A stretch of DNA of 64,000 nt from Leptospirillum sp037442005 (GTDB lineage Bacteria > Nitrospirota > Leptospirillia > Leptospirillales > Leptospirillaceae): contig JBBIRA010000001.1 in NCBI GenBank assembly GCA_037442005.1, forward strand, positions 47,076 to 111,075, in the 5' to 3' direction. The notes beneath the pieces were generated by a model, which saw only the letters and a list, made by a program, of their open reading frames with translations, did not search any database and was not told the origin of the DNA. Shown in pieces: positions 1 through 6,917 of this stretch. The first letter of the stretch is position 1. Every line of letters starts with the position of its first letter. Position numbers and translations under genes: made by a program.

Positions 1-129
1 CATCCCGGCGATGGAAGGGAAAGCCGGTTTTTCAATGCGGATCCGGACACCTTCTCTTTCCAGTTCGAAAACAGTGATATTGGTGCCCTGGAGGAGAGCC
101 AGAAGCTCTGAGATTTCAGGATTTGTCAT
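1..129 (-). CDS. accB: Biotin carboxyl carrier protein of acetyl-CoA carboxylase, N-terminus only
   Basis: The first 43 codons of a minus-strand gene that runs off the left edge. The visible protein begins MTNPEISELLALLQ and continues with a stretch ending in VRIRIEKPA. This fits the short N-terminal helix and strand that precede the Pro/Ala linker in AccB proteins. The biotinyl-lysine domain lies outside the window. AccB carries biotin between the carboxylase and carboxyltransferase parts of acetyl-CoA carboxylase at the start of fatty acid synthesis. It follows efp by 53 bases on the same strand, and efp-accB is a common bacterial gene order, which supports the call. The identification rests on a short N-terminus plus context. 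Confidence 0.72.
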   Translation of the reverse strand, partial: MTNPEISELLALLQGTNITVFELEREGVRIRIEKPAFPSIAGM

Positions 130-182
130 TATTGGTCCATTTGATGCGATGGGGAAAAGAGTATTTTCTCAATGGGAGGCCC

Positions 183-758
183 CTAGGATGCTGTTCTGAC
201 GCGTTCAATATAATCGCCAGTCCGGGTATCGACTTTGACAACATCACCTTCCTGAAGGTGGAACGGGACCTTAACAACCGCGCCACTTTCAAGCTTCGCC
301 GGTTTTGACCCTCCTGAAGCAGTATCTCCTTTTCTTCCGGGATCTGTTTCGACAATGGTCAGTTCCACGAACAATGGCAGTTCCACAGTAATGGCTTTCC
401 CCCGGTAGAAAAGAATAGAGGCAATCATCTGTTCCTTGAGGAAAAGGACCCGATCCCCGAGTTCAGATTTCGTGAGGGAGAGCTGTTCGTAGTTATCCGT
501 ATCCATGAAGATGTAGTCTTTATCCTGAGCATAGAGAAACTGCATGTTTTTTTCTTCGATATCCGGTTCGTCAAACTTTTCCCCGGTTCTGAAAGTTCTT
601 TCGATCACTGCTCCGGATTTGAGGCTTTTCAGTTTTGTCCGGACGAAGGATCCGCCTTTGCCGGGCTTCACATGCTGAAATTCCACAATAATATAGGGCT
701 CATTATCAAGTTCAAGCCGTGAACCGTTTCGAAACTCGTTTGTGACGATGACTCCCAT
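183..758 (-). CDS. efp: Translation elongation factor P
   Basis: Elongation factor P, 191 residues, the usual family length. It binds ribosomes stalled at polyproline runs and promotes peptide bond formation. The N-terminal KOW-like domain carries VKPGKGGSFVR, with Lys34 at the position modified by beta-lysylation, rhamnosylation-type or related chemistry in other bacteria; here the residue is lysine, not arginine. The C-terminal part has the usual OB-fold signature ending in VDTRTGDYIERV. It lies between aroQ (50 bases upstream) and accB, a common order. No EF-P modification gene is seen in the window. Confidence 0.96.
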   Translation of the reverse strand: MGVIVTNEFRNGSRLELDNEPYIIVEFQHVKPGKGGSFVRTKLKSLKSGAVIERTFRTGEKFDEPDIEEKNMQFLYAQDKDYIFMDTDNYEQLSLTKSELGDRVLFLKEQMIASILFYRGKAITVELPLFVELTIVETDPGRKGDTASGGSKPAKLESGAVVKVPFHLQEGDVVKVDTRTGDYIERVRTAS

Positions 759-808
759 GAATCAGACTCCCGGATCTAAGATCAAGAAAAGGTTAATCGC
801 CCCTGCTA

Positions 809-1261
809 TTACGGGGGAGTTGTTGTCAACACCCTGACCAATGCCAGGCAGGCCAGATGATAGCCGTAGATTCCGAATCCGGAGATGGATCCGATGGCGA
901 TATCAGCAAGCAGGTTTTTCTGTCGGAACGCTTCCCGACGGGCCACATTCGATACATGGATCTCCACAACCGGAAGGCCTACGGATAAAAAAGCGTCCCG
1001 GATGGCAACGCTTGTATGGGTGAATCCCCCAAGATTGGCGATAAATCCCTGAATGCCTGATTCTTTTGCCTGCTGAATCCGGTCAATCAGTGCTCCCTCA
1101 TGGTTGGATTGAAAAAACGTAATGCCGGATCCCAGTGAACGGGCAAGGGGTTCAAGATCGGCCTCCATATCCTTTAGCGTTTCATGGCCGTAAACAGAAG
1201 GCTCCCTTTTCCCCAGCATGTTCAGGTTGGGACCGTTGAGGACAAGAATGTTTCTTGTCAT
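809..1261 (-). CDS. aroQ: Type II 3-dehydroquinate dehydratase
   Basis: Third step of the shikimate pathway: dehydration of 3-dehydroquinate to 3-dehydroshikimate by the small dodecameric type II enzyme. The protein has 150 residues, as expected. ILVLNGPNLNMLGKREPSVYG contains the catalytic Tyr of the flexible lid. FFQSNHEG, NLGGFTHTSVAIRDA and EIHVSNVARREAFR are all family motifs. The frame is open further upstream, but the conserved start of the fold is at MTRNILVLNG, so the ATG at 1259-1261 is chosen. It begins one base after the stop codon of the roadblock frame upstream, so the two are probably translated from one message. Confidence 0.96.
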   Translation of the reverse strand: MTRNILVLNGPNLNMLGKREPSVYGHETLKDMEADLEPLARSLGSGITFFQSNHEGALIDRIQQAKESGIQGFIANLGGFTHTSVAIRDAFLSVGLPVVEIHVSNVARREAFRQKNLLADIAIGSISGFGIYGYHLACLALVRVLTTTPP

Positions 1262-1262
1262 T

Positions 1263-1595
1263 TCAACCGTTCTTGCCGGAGTGATTTTCCAGCTCCTGGG
1301 CGATAATGTAGCGGCATCGACCGACGTTGGCGTTTTGCCGAAGCCAGATGAAGAGGGCCCCCTTTGAGGCAAAATCATGGAAGTACAGGATGGCTTCTTC
1401 CATCCAGATAAAGCCATCCTGCACGTGTCCCTTACCAAGGGAGGCTCCCAGTTCTCCGATCTGTCTTAAAAACTCGACGCCTTCCCCGGCGAAAATCTCG
1501 TTGTGTTCGTCTGATCCTGTGCTGTCTGTTCCGGTAATGGCCAGGCCATCCGGACTCGCCCAGATCACATCAAGCACATCCCGATGCAATCTCAA
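1263..1595 (-). CDS. Roadblock/LC7-like domain protein, start uncertain
   Basis: The sequence DVLDVIWASPDGLAITGTD, a central helix containing FLRQIGELGASLG and the strands FIWMEEAILYFHDF and ALFIWLRQNANVG together resemble a roadblock/LC7 (MglB-like) fold. These are small dimeric regulators, often of small GTPases. The first possible start in frame is TTG at 1593-1595, and it has no ribosome binding site. The same frame is open upstream all the way to 1754 and reads a proline-rich linker followed by FEDPESLVDRIR, which looks like the missing first helix of this domain. The codon before that stretch is the stop codon of the TPR gene. This may therefore be the C-terminal half of a TPR-roadblock fusion cut by one stop codon, or a separate gene with an unusual start. 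Confidence 0.5.
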   Translation of the reverse strand: MRLHRDVLDVIWASPDGLAITGTDSTGSDEHNEIFAGEGVEFLRQIGELGASLGKGHVQDGFIWMEEAILYFHDFASKGALFIWLRQNANVGRCRYIIAQELENHSGKNG

Positions 1596-1725
1596 GCGGA
1601 TACGGTCGACGAGCGACTCCGGGTCTTCAAACTCTCCGGAGTAAAAAGCCTGTTCCGGAGCTGGTGGCCGGAATGGACTCTCTTTTTTCGGGAGGTCCGG
1701 TGGAGCGCTGACGGGGAGAGGTTGC

Positions 1726-1736
1726 GGGGGGGGGGG
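1726..1736. repeat. 11-base G/C homopolymer run
   Basis: Eleven consecutive G on the plus strand (C on the coding strand), inside the proline codons that join the TPR gene to the roadblock frame. Runs of this length are prone to slippage during replication and sequencing. At the length given here, the frame on both sides of the run is the same. Confidence 0.95.
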
Positions 1737-1754
1737 CGGGCTGGAAAGAAGCGG

Positions 1755-2645
1755 TTATTCTAAAAGGATCGGTTCCGGTGTGGAGAAATCTTCCAGAACG
1801 GGCTCCTTTTCTTCCCCGGCCACATCTTCTTCAATCAGGTGTTCCGGCTCTGCGGCCTCAACCAGGGTGGAGAGGGGAAGGTGTGCTTTGGCCAACGCAA
1901 GCTTTTGTTTGACCTTGATGTTTTGGGGATTGGCCTGAAGAACTTCCGTGTAAATATGCTCTGCCTGGGGATAACGCTTTTGTTCCATGAAGAGATCGCC
2001 CATTGTCTCCGTTTTCGGGAGCAGGTCGAGCATATCTGTATCGTTGTCATTGGTTACTTCAGTACTGGCAGTCGGGCTGACTTCCTCCACGGAAGGATTC
2101 TCTTCATCGATCGCGGCCTCTTCCCTGATTTCAAGAGGTTGTGGCACGGAGGGGGTTTTTTCTTCTGCCAGCGGTTTCTCTTCCGGCTCAGGGGGAGAAA
2201 CCATGGAATCATCACTGGCGAGCCCCCGTGTGACGGCGGACTGTTCCGACTGACTGATCGTTTCTTCAATCGTCAGAACTTCAGGATCATCGGGAGAGAG
2301 TGATAAAGCAATTTTAACAGCTTCTTTTGCCTTTTCCAGTTCCTGATTCCTGAGGTAAAGGAGGGCGAGACTTTTTTGGGCGATGAGATTGTCGGGGATT
2401 GTTCTTGAAACAAATTCAAAATTTGCAATTGCTTCAGAAATTTGACCTTTTTCCATTTGAACCTGGCCAAGGGTGATTCTGGCGGCCAGATAGTATGGGT
2501 AAAACTCAACGCCTTTTGTAAGGAGTTCCTGTGCCTTATCCTTTTCTCCATGCTCAATGTAGGCCTCCGCAAGCTGAAGGAAGGACCGGCTTTTGGGATT
2601 GGCCTTAATGCGCTCCTCAAGTGCGGAAATTTCTTCAGGTGTCAT
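1755..2645 (-). CDS. TPR-repeat protein with acidic linker
   Basis: A 296-residue protein without signal peptide or membrane segment. Residues 10-130 form about three and a half tetratricopeptide repeats (for example SRSFLQLAEAYIEHGEKDKA and AARITLGQVQMEKGQISEAI). A long acidic, Pro/Glu/Ser-rich linker (about 135-205) follows, then another TPR hairpin (TMGDLFMEQKRYPQAEHIYTEVL) and an acidic tail. TPRs bind proteins, so a scaffold role is likely, but the partner is unknown. It starts at ATG with AGAGG a few bases upstream. The stop codon TAA at 1755-1757 is in the same frame as the following proline-rich and roadblock coding sequence. Confidence 0.85.
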   Translation of the reverse strand: MTPEEISALEERIKANPKSRSFLQLAEAYIEHGEKDKAQELLTKGVEFYPYYLAARITLGQVQMEKGQISEAIANFEFVSRTIPDNLIAQKSLALLYLRNQELEKAKEAVKIALSLSPDDPEVLTIEETISQSEQSAVTRGLASDDSMVSPPEPEEKPLAEEKTPSVPQPLEIREEAAIDEENPSVEEVSPTASTEVTNDNDTDMLDLLPKTETMGDLFMEQKRYPQAEHIYTEVLQANPQNIKVKQKLALAKAHLPLSTLVEAAEPEHLIEEDVAGEEKEPVLEDFSTPEPILLE

Positions 2646-2820
2646 GCGCCTCTCATCCGATTAGCTTGATTGAGCTGGTTGATGGACCGGTTGGTGGCAA
2701 GGAATGCTCAATTGATGAAAACCGTCCGATTGTCCGTCATCTATGATGGGCATCCTATCAATCCACTCTCTTTTTGGCAAGGAAGACCTGTTTATGTTGC
2801 TTGTCCCGAAAGCCATATGA

Positions 2821-2857
2821 TCCCTCATCGGAGCCAGGATGGAGCTCCGATGAGGGA
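2821..2857. terminator. Perfect 14-bp hairpin after coaBC
   Basis: TCCCTCATCGGAGC at 2821-2834 is perfectly repeated in inverted form at 2844-2857 around a 9-base loop. It lies just past the coaBC stop codon, in the gap before the TPR gene on the same strand. No T-run follows on either strand, so it may be a terminator, an attenuator or an mRNA-stabilising stem. The rest of the gap 2646-2889 shows nothing recognisable. Confidence 0.5.
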
Positions 2858-2889
2858 CACCTCATGAAGGAGTCTCTTTATTTAACCGG

Positions 2890-4149
2890 TCAGGAGGAGC
2901 GTTTCTCCAGCCTGTACTTGATGATCCGATCAATGATCCAGTCTGAAAGTTCTTTTTTCGTTCCTTCCCTGTGTTCTGTTTCTCTTCCGTCCTGATCAAT
3001 CAGATCAATTTTGTTCATTTCAGAGCCGAATCCAAACCCTGGTTCCGAAATATTATTGGAAGCAAGCATGTCCACTCCCTTGCGGTGGAGCTTTTCCCTG
3101 AGATCTTTTTCATGAAGAGCGGACTCAGCGGCAAATCCCACCAGTGTTTGTCCCGGTTTCCTCTGTCGGGACAGCGTGGCGAGAATATCCGGATTTTCAG
3201 TCAACTGAAGGGACCAGGGGAGTCCATCCTTTTTCTTTTTCTCCTTGGAAAAGGTTCCATGAACAGCATAGTCAGAGACCGCCGCGGCCATGATCAGAAT
3301 ATCGGATGCCGGAAAGTGGTGGTCCAGGGCTTCTTTCATCTCGCGGGCTGTTTCGACAGGAAAAAGAGCGATTCCCGGCGGTGGCGGGAGTGCAACCGGA
3401 CCGGAAACAAGGAGAACTTTTGCCCCGCGATCTCTCGCTGTTTCAGCAAGGGCATACCCCATTTTCCCCGAAGACCTGTTGCCGATAAATCGGACCGGGT
3501 CAATGGGTTCATAGGTTGGACCGGCAGAAATCAGTACTGTCAGTCCCGTAAGGTCATTCTTTTGGGGATCAATGGAGGAAGAGAAGCTCTCCAGACTTAA
3601 GAGGATGGTCTCCGGTGAGGCCATCCGGCCGGTTCCGGATCGTCCAGAGGCCAATGGTCCATGATCCGGGGGGATCTCGATTGCCTTCCGGTTCACAAGT
3701 GTCATCAGGTGGCCCTGCGTGGCCGGATGGCTGTACATTCTTTCTTCCATTGCCGGGGCAAAGAGGATCGGTGCGGGCGTGGCAAGGCAGATTGTGCTCA
3801 GAAGATCATCCGCAAGTCCCAATGCCATTTTCGCAATGAAATCAGCGGATGCCGGGGCAATGAGAACCGCTTTGGCCAGATAAGCCCATTCGATGTGGGA
3901 TACCTGAGGCCCTAATCCATAAGCATTGATTGCAACCGGGTTTCCCGAAAAGACTTCAGCCGTTTCTTTCGGGAAAAAATGAAGGGATTTTTCGGTTGCA
4001 ACAACCTGCACCTCATAGCCTTTTCCCCTGAGAAGCCGGATCAGATCAAGCGAACGGTGGGCCGCAATGCTTGCCGTCACTCCAAGGATGATCAGATTCC
4101 GGTTTCGGGGAACGCCTTTCTCTCCCTTATCCTTCAGCGTTATCGGCAT
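2890..4149 (-). CDS. coaBC: Bifunctional CoA synthesis protein CoaBC (Dfp)
   Basis: Two steps of coenzyme A synthesis: ligation of cysteine to 4'-phosphopantothenate (CoaB) and decarboxylation to 4'-phosphopantetheine (CoaC). The N-terminal flavin domain begins NLIILGVTASIAAHRS and has the active-site histidine in SHIEWA. The C-terminal CoaB domain has LISAGPTYEPIDPVRFIGNRSSGKMG. Three CoaC motifs are not standard: PASADF where PASANT is typical, PAMEERM where PAMNxxM is typical, and LASGRSGTGRM where Dfp has its catalytic Cys (LACG). The ATG at 4149 lies inside the end of rpoZ (23-base overlap); the frame is open further up, but that part is only rpoZ read in another frame. About 419 residues, a normal length. 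Confidence 0.9.
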   Translation of the reverse strand: MPITLKDKGEKGVPRNRNLIILGVTASIAAHRSLDLIRLLRGKGYEVQVVATEKSLHFFPKETAEVFSGNPVAINAYGLGPQVSHIEWAYLAKAVLIAPASADFIAKMALGLADDLLSTICLATPAPILFAPAMEERMYSHPATQGHLMTLVNRKAIEIPPDHGPLASGRSGTGRMASPETILLSLESFSSSIDPQKNDLTGLTVLISAGPTYEPIDPVRFIGNRSSGKMGYALAETARDRGAKVLLVSGPVALPPPPGIALFPVETAREMKEALDHHFPASDILIMAAAVSDYAVHGTFSKEKKKKDGLPWSLQLTENPDILATLSRQRKPGQTLVGFAAESALHEKDLREKLHRKGVDMLASNNISEPGFGFGSEMNKIDLIDQDGRETEHREGTKKELSDWIIDRIIKYRLEKRSS

Positions 4150-4534
4150 CCTCTTCTTCGATTTCAACTTCAGCTTCAGCGTGCTCAGCAACGGGTTCAG
4201 CGTAAGTATGGAGTTCCGCATGAATCACATCGGAAGATTCTGTTGCATATCCACGGGAGAACGAAAAACGTTCGTCGTGACGCATTTTCTCTCTCAGCTC
4301 TTCACGACGTTTCTGTTCGATTTCCAAGGCTTTCTGCCCATAGATGATTTCAACTTTTCCAGAAAGAACCTCCTGGATGGCATTGGTTGTCTCTTTCTTG
4401 TATTGATGGTTTGTCCGGGGTTTGGCCCCTTCCATCAACTGCCGGGTTCTTTTGGCTGCGGCGATGACAAGCCGGTAACGGCTGTCAATGATATCGGGTG
4501 AAACGTCAATCGGTTTGGTGATGAGTTCGTTCAT
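4127..4534 (-). CDS. rpoZ: RNA polymerase omega subunit with acidic tail
   Basis: Small subunit that helps fold and assemble the beta' subunit of RNA polymerase. The N-terminal 65 residues contain the core motif SRYRLVIAAAKRTRQL, then KETTNAIQEVLSGKVEI. The protein has 135 residues, longer than the usual 70-100, owing to a charged C-terminal extension that ends in about 25 mainly acidic residues. The ATG at 4532-4534 is preceded by AAAAGGAGCCTCAA, a good ribosome binding site. It sits between gmk and coaBC, the usual order. Confidence 0.95.
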   Translation of the reverse strand: MNELITKPIDVSPDIIDSRYRLVIAAAKRTRQLMEGAKPRTNHQYKKETTNAIQEVLSGKVEIIYGQKALEIEQKRREELREKMRHDERFSFSRGYATESSDVIHAELHTYAEPVAEHAEAEVEIEEEDADNAEG

Positions 4535-4600
4535 TTGAGGCTCCTTTTCCGGTGTTTCTCGTGATCATGCTTCTTGGCATGGGTCCATCGACTTTTTTGA

Positions 4601-5299
4601 TTATAGCCGATTGTCTGACGTTTGGATCAATTGGGGGATTTCTTTTTCGAACTCCGGAAGAAAATGGGAACGGACAAAATCGGCCATTCTGTTTTTTCGA
4701 TGGTGCTCACTCAGGATAATGGAATGAAGATCTTCCACTGCCTGGGCAAAATCCACATTGAAGACAAGATAGTCATAGTGCTCAAAAGCATGGACCTCCT
4801 GGCGCACTTTCTCAAGACGCTTTCTGAGGGTTTCGGGCGAGTCCTGTCCTCTCCGGGAAAGCCGCTCCTCAAGAATCTGCCGTGATGGCGGGAGAATATA
4901 GATGGAAATGCTTTCGAAATTGTCTTTCCGGATGATTTCGGCACCCTGAATATCAATGTCAACGAGGACATCCTGCCCTTGGGCAAAGGAATCAAGAATG
5001 ATTTTTCGGGATGTCCCGTAAAGGTTTCCGTAGACCTCTGCGGATTCGATGAACAGGTTTTCATTCTTCATCTGGAGAAACTGCTCACGCGAAACAAAGT
5101 TGTAATCAAGTCCGTTGACCTCTCCAGGCCTTGGTGACCGGGTTGTATACGAGACTGAGTAATGAATCCGGTTTGTCCGTTTGGCGATTTCCCTGCAGAG
5201 GGATGTCTTTCCTGCGCCAGAGGGGGCTGATACGACAAAAAGCAATGGTTTGAAGACCGATTGCCCGTAGATCAGCTGACCTAGACCGTCTGACAGCAT
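4601..5299 (-). CDS. gmk: Guanylate kinase
   Basis: Phosphorylates GMP to GDP with ATP. The P-loop is SAPSGAGKTSL, followed by the GMP-binding stretch SVSYTTRSPRPGEVNGLDYNFVS and, further on, DVLVDIDIQGAEIIR. ATG at 5297-5299 was chosen because AAAGGAGAGAAC stands directly upstream, giving 232 residues. An in-frame start nine codons upstream lacks such a site. The N-terminal leader of about 25 residues before the first strand is a little longer than in E. coli Gmk. Part of the yicC-remA-gmk-rpoZ-coaBC block. Confidence 0.96.
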   Translation of the reverse strand: MLSDGLGQLIYGQSVFKPLLFVVSAPSGAGKTSLCREIAKRTNRIHYSVSYTTRSPRPGEVNGLDYNFVSREQFLQMKNENLFIESAEVYGNLYGTSRKIILDSFAQGQDVLVDIDIQGAEIIRKDNFESISIYILPPSRQILEERLSRRGQDSPETLRKRLEKVRQEVHAFEHYDYLVFNVDFAQAVEDLHSIILSEHHRKNRMADFVRSHFLPEFEKEIPQLIQTSDNRL

Positions 5300-5356
5300 G
5301 TTCTCTCCTTTACCTGATCTCTTCATTGTCTGTTTAACGATTCCAGGAGAAGCAGA

Positions 5357-5638
5357 TCAGTCTGCGTCTCCCCCATCGGCATCTTCTTCCCGGCCATTCA
5401 TGCGATTGCCCAATGTTTCCGGTTGCAGGGCCGATAAAATGATGTGGCCGCTGTCCATAATGATGACGGAACGGGTCCTGCGGCCTTCAGAGGCATCAAT
5501 CAGAAGATTTTTCTCCTGAGCCGCCTCTCTCATTCTTCTGACCGGAGCTGAGTTGACACCGACAATGCTGATGATGTGTCCCATGGCAACCACGTTTCCC
5601 AGTCCGATATTTACAAATGCTTGACCTTTACTCGACAT
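5357..5638 (-). CDS. remA: RemA/DUF370 family regulatory protein
   Basis: A 93-residue protein of the RemA (DUF370) family: FVNIGLGNVVAMGHIISIVGVNSAPVRR, then RTRSVIIMDSGHIILSALQPETL. In Bacillus subtilis RemA is a DNA-binding activator of extracellular matrix genes. In other phyla its targets are little known. The acidic Asp-rich C-terminus (EEDADGGDAD) goes beyond the core. The start overlaps the end of yicC by 11 bases, and gmk follows, the order seen in many bacteria. Confidence 0.9.
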   Translation of the reverse strand: MSSKGQAFVNIGLGNVVAMGHIISIVGVNSAPVRRMREAAQEKNLLIDASEGRRTRSVIIMDSGHIILSALQPETLGNRMNGREEDADGGDAD

Positions 5639-6515
5639 TCTGAATCTGTTCCTTGAGTTTTGTCAGTGTTGTTCTGATGGCCATCGCGGGTTGAAAGACC
5701 AAAGGGTGGGCTTCTTTCGTGATAAATGTCGAAATTTCCCTTTGCATCTCCTGGGCAAGAAAGTCAAGCGATCTTCCGATCGCTCCTCCCGATTCCATAT
5801 CCTGCCGGAATCGTTGAAGATGAATGTTGAACCGCTGCCATTCCTCTTCATTATCTTTTTTGGAAAGATAGAGAAGCGCCTCCTCCTCAACTTTCCGTCC
5901 AATGTCGGAAATGCCTGTATGCTGCAATAACCCTGAAATTTTGGTGATGAATGACTTTCGGGTTTCTTCGATCGCTTTGGGTCTTGTGAGGGAAATGAGT
6001 CCCAAGTACTCCTCTATTTCTCCCAGAAGCCCTTCAATGACCCTGGTGAGTGCTTCCCCCTCTTCTTCCCGTGAAGTCCTCAGGTTTTTGAGAACCTCTT
6101 CAATGGCTGACGCCGCTGTTTCGGCATCAACGGGCGGTGGCGGGATATTGCCTTCGCGGGTCATGACCGCGAGAATATGAGTCAATGTCACGGGTTCTTT
6201 CAGACTGAGCGCTTCTTTGATGTGAGACAGTTCAATAAAAATGGAGGCGGCTTTTTCCGGAGAAACGGGTGTTGATGTCGTCATCTGCTGCGGGAGCCGT
6301 GAAACAGTCATTTCGACTCTCCCCCGTGTGAGGATGGCTCCGGCCAGCCGTCTTGCCGGGACTTCAAGGTGCTCCCATTCTTTCGGGAAATTCAGGATAA
6401 TCTCGAGGTTCTTGTGGTTCAGGGATTTTGCCGAGAGTCGATACCTGTCCAGCGGAGCCGGGGTCGATGCTTCTCCAAAGCCCGTCATGCTCAGTAATCC
6501 CTTTGAGATGGGCAT
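5628..6515 (-). CDS. yicC: YicC family endoribonuclease
   Basis: YicC/YloC family, associated with RNA turnover; E. coli YicC is reported to act as an endoribonuclease. LLSMTGFGEAS at the N-terminus is the family hallmark. The C-terminal half contains SLDFLAQEMQREISTFITK, the usual conserved block, and ends in LTKLKEQIQNVE. ATG at 6513-6515 is chosen because AAAAGGATTGCTG precedes it, giving 295 residues. A TTG two codons upstream is possible. First gene of the minus-strand block. Confidence 0.93.
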   Translation of the reverse strand: MPISKGLLSMTGFGEASTPAPLDRYRLSAKSLNHKNLEIILNFPKEWEHLEVPARRLAGAILTRGRVEMTVSRLPQQMTTSTPVSPEKAASIFIELSHIKEALSLKEPVTLTHILAVMTREGNIPPPPVDAETAASAIEEVLKNLRTSREEEGEALTRVIEGLLGEIEEYLGLISLTRPKAIEETRKSFITKISGLLQHTGISDIGRKVEEEALLYLSKKDNEEEWQRFNIHLQRFRQDMESGGAIGRSLDFLAQEMQREISTFITKEAHPLVFQPAMAIRTTLTKLKEQIQNVE

Positions 6516-6917
6516 CAGCAATCCTTTTCCGTGATGTTTGGTGAATCTTTCAGTTCCTGGTGCGTGTTCCCGGAGACAGCTCTGGTAAAAACCTGACCGT
6601 TGATTGTCGGGTAATGCGTCTTCCGTTATGATCCACCGGTCGATACCATGGGATCATCCTGGACCGGTTTTTGATCAGGGTGCTGTTCCGGATATTTCTG
6701 ACTGTGAGCCGCTCTATTCTAAAGAGTTTTCCTCGAAATGAAAAGCTGTACGGGGAGAAGTGGAGCTCACCCCAAACCGGTTTTCAGGGTAGTCAGGCCA
6801 TGTTCAGGGCCGAATTCTTTTTGATCAGGCCAGTAATGGTCGATGAAGGGAGATTGATTGAAATCAACAAATCGCAGATCTCATATATCCTCCCGGGTTA
6901 TTGGTCCGGGAGACCGC
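6516..6917. other. Divergent intergenic region
   Basis: About 400 bases between the divergent yicC and the debranching enzyme gene. One weak sigma-70-like pair is visible on the plus strand: TTGTCG at 6604-6609 and TATGAT at 6627-6632, spaced by 17. It would give a leader of roughly 280 bases. No RNA gene, repeat or protein of note was found. Confidence 0.3.

Noticed and set aside
116..355. Open frames overlapping efp on either strand
   Set aside because: They lie over the well-supported efp gene in other frames and show no family motif.
2670..2995. Plus-strand frames in the gap before coaBC and into its end
   Set aside because: No ribosome site or conserved motif; they cross the perfect hairpin and overlap the end of coaBC.
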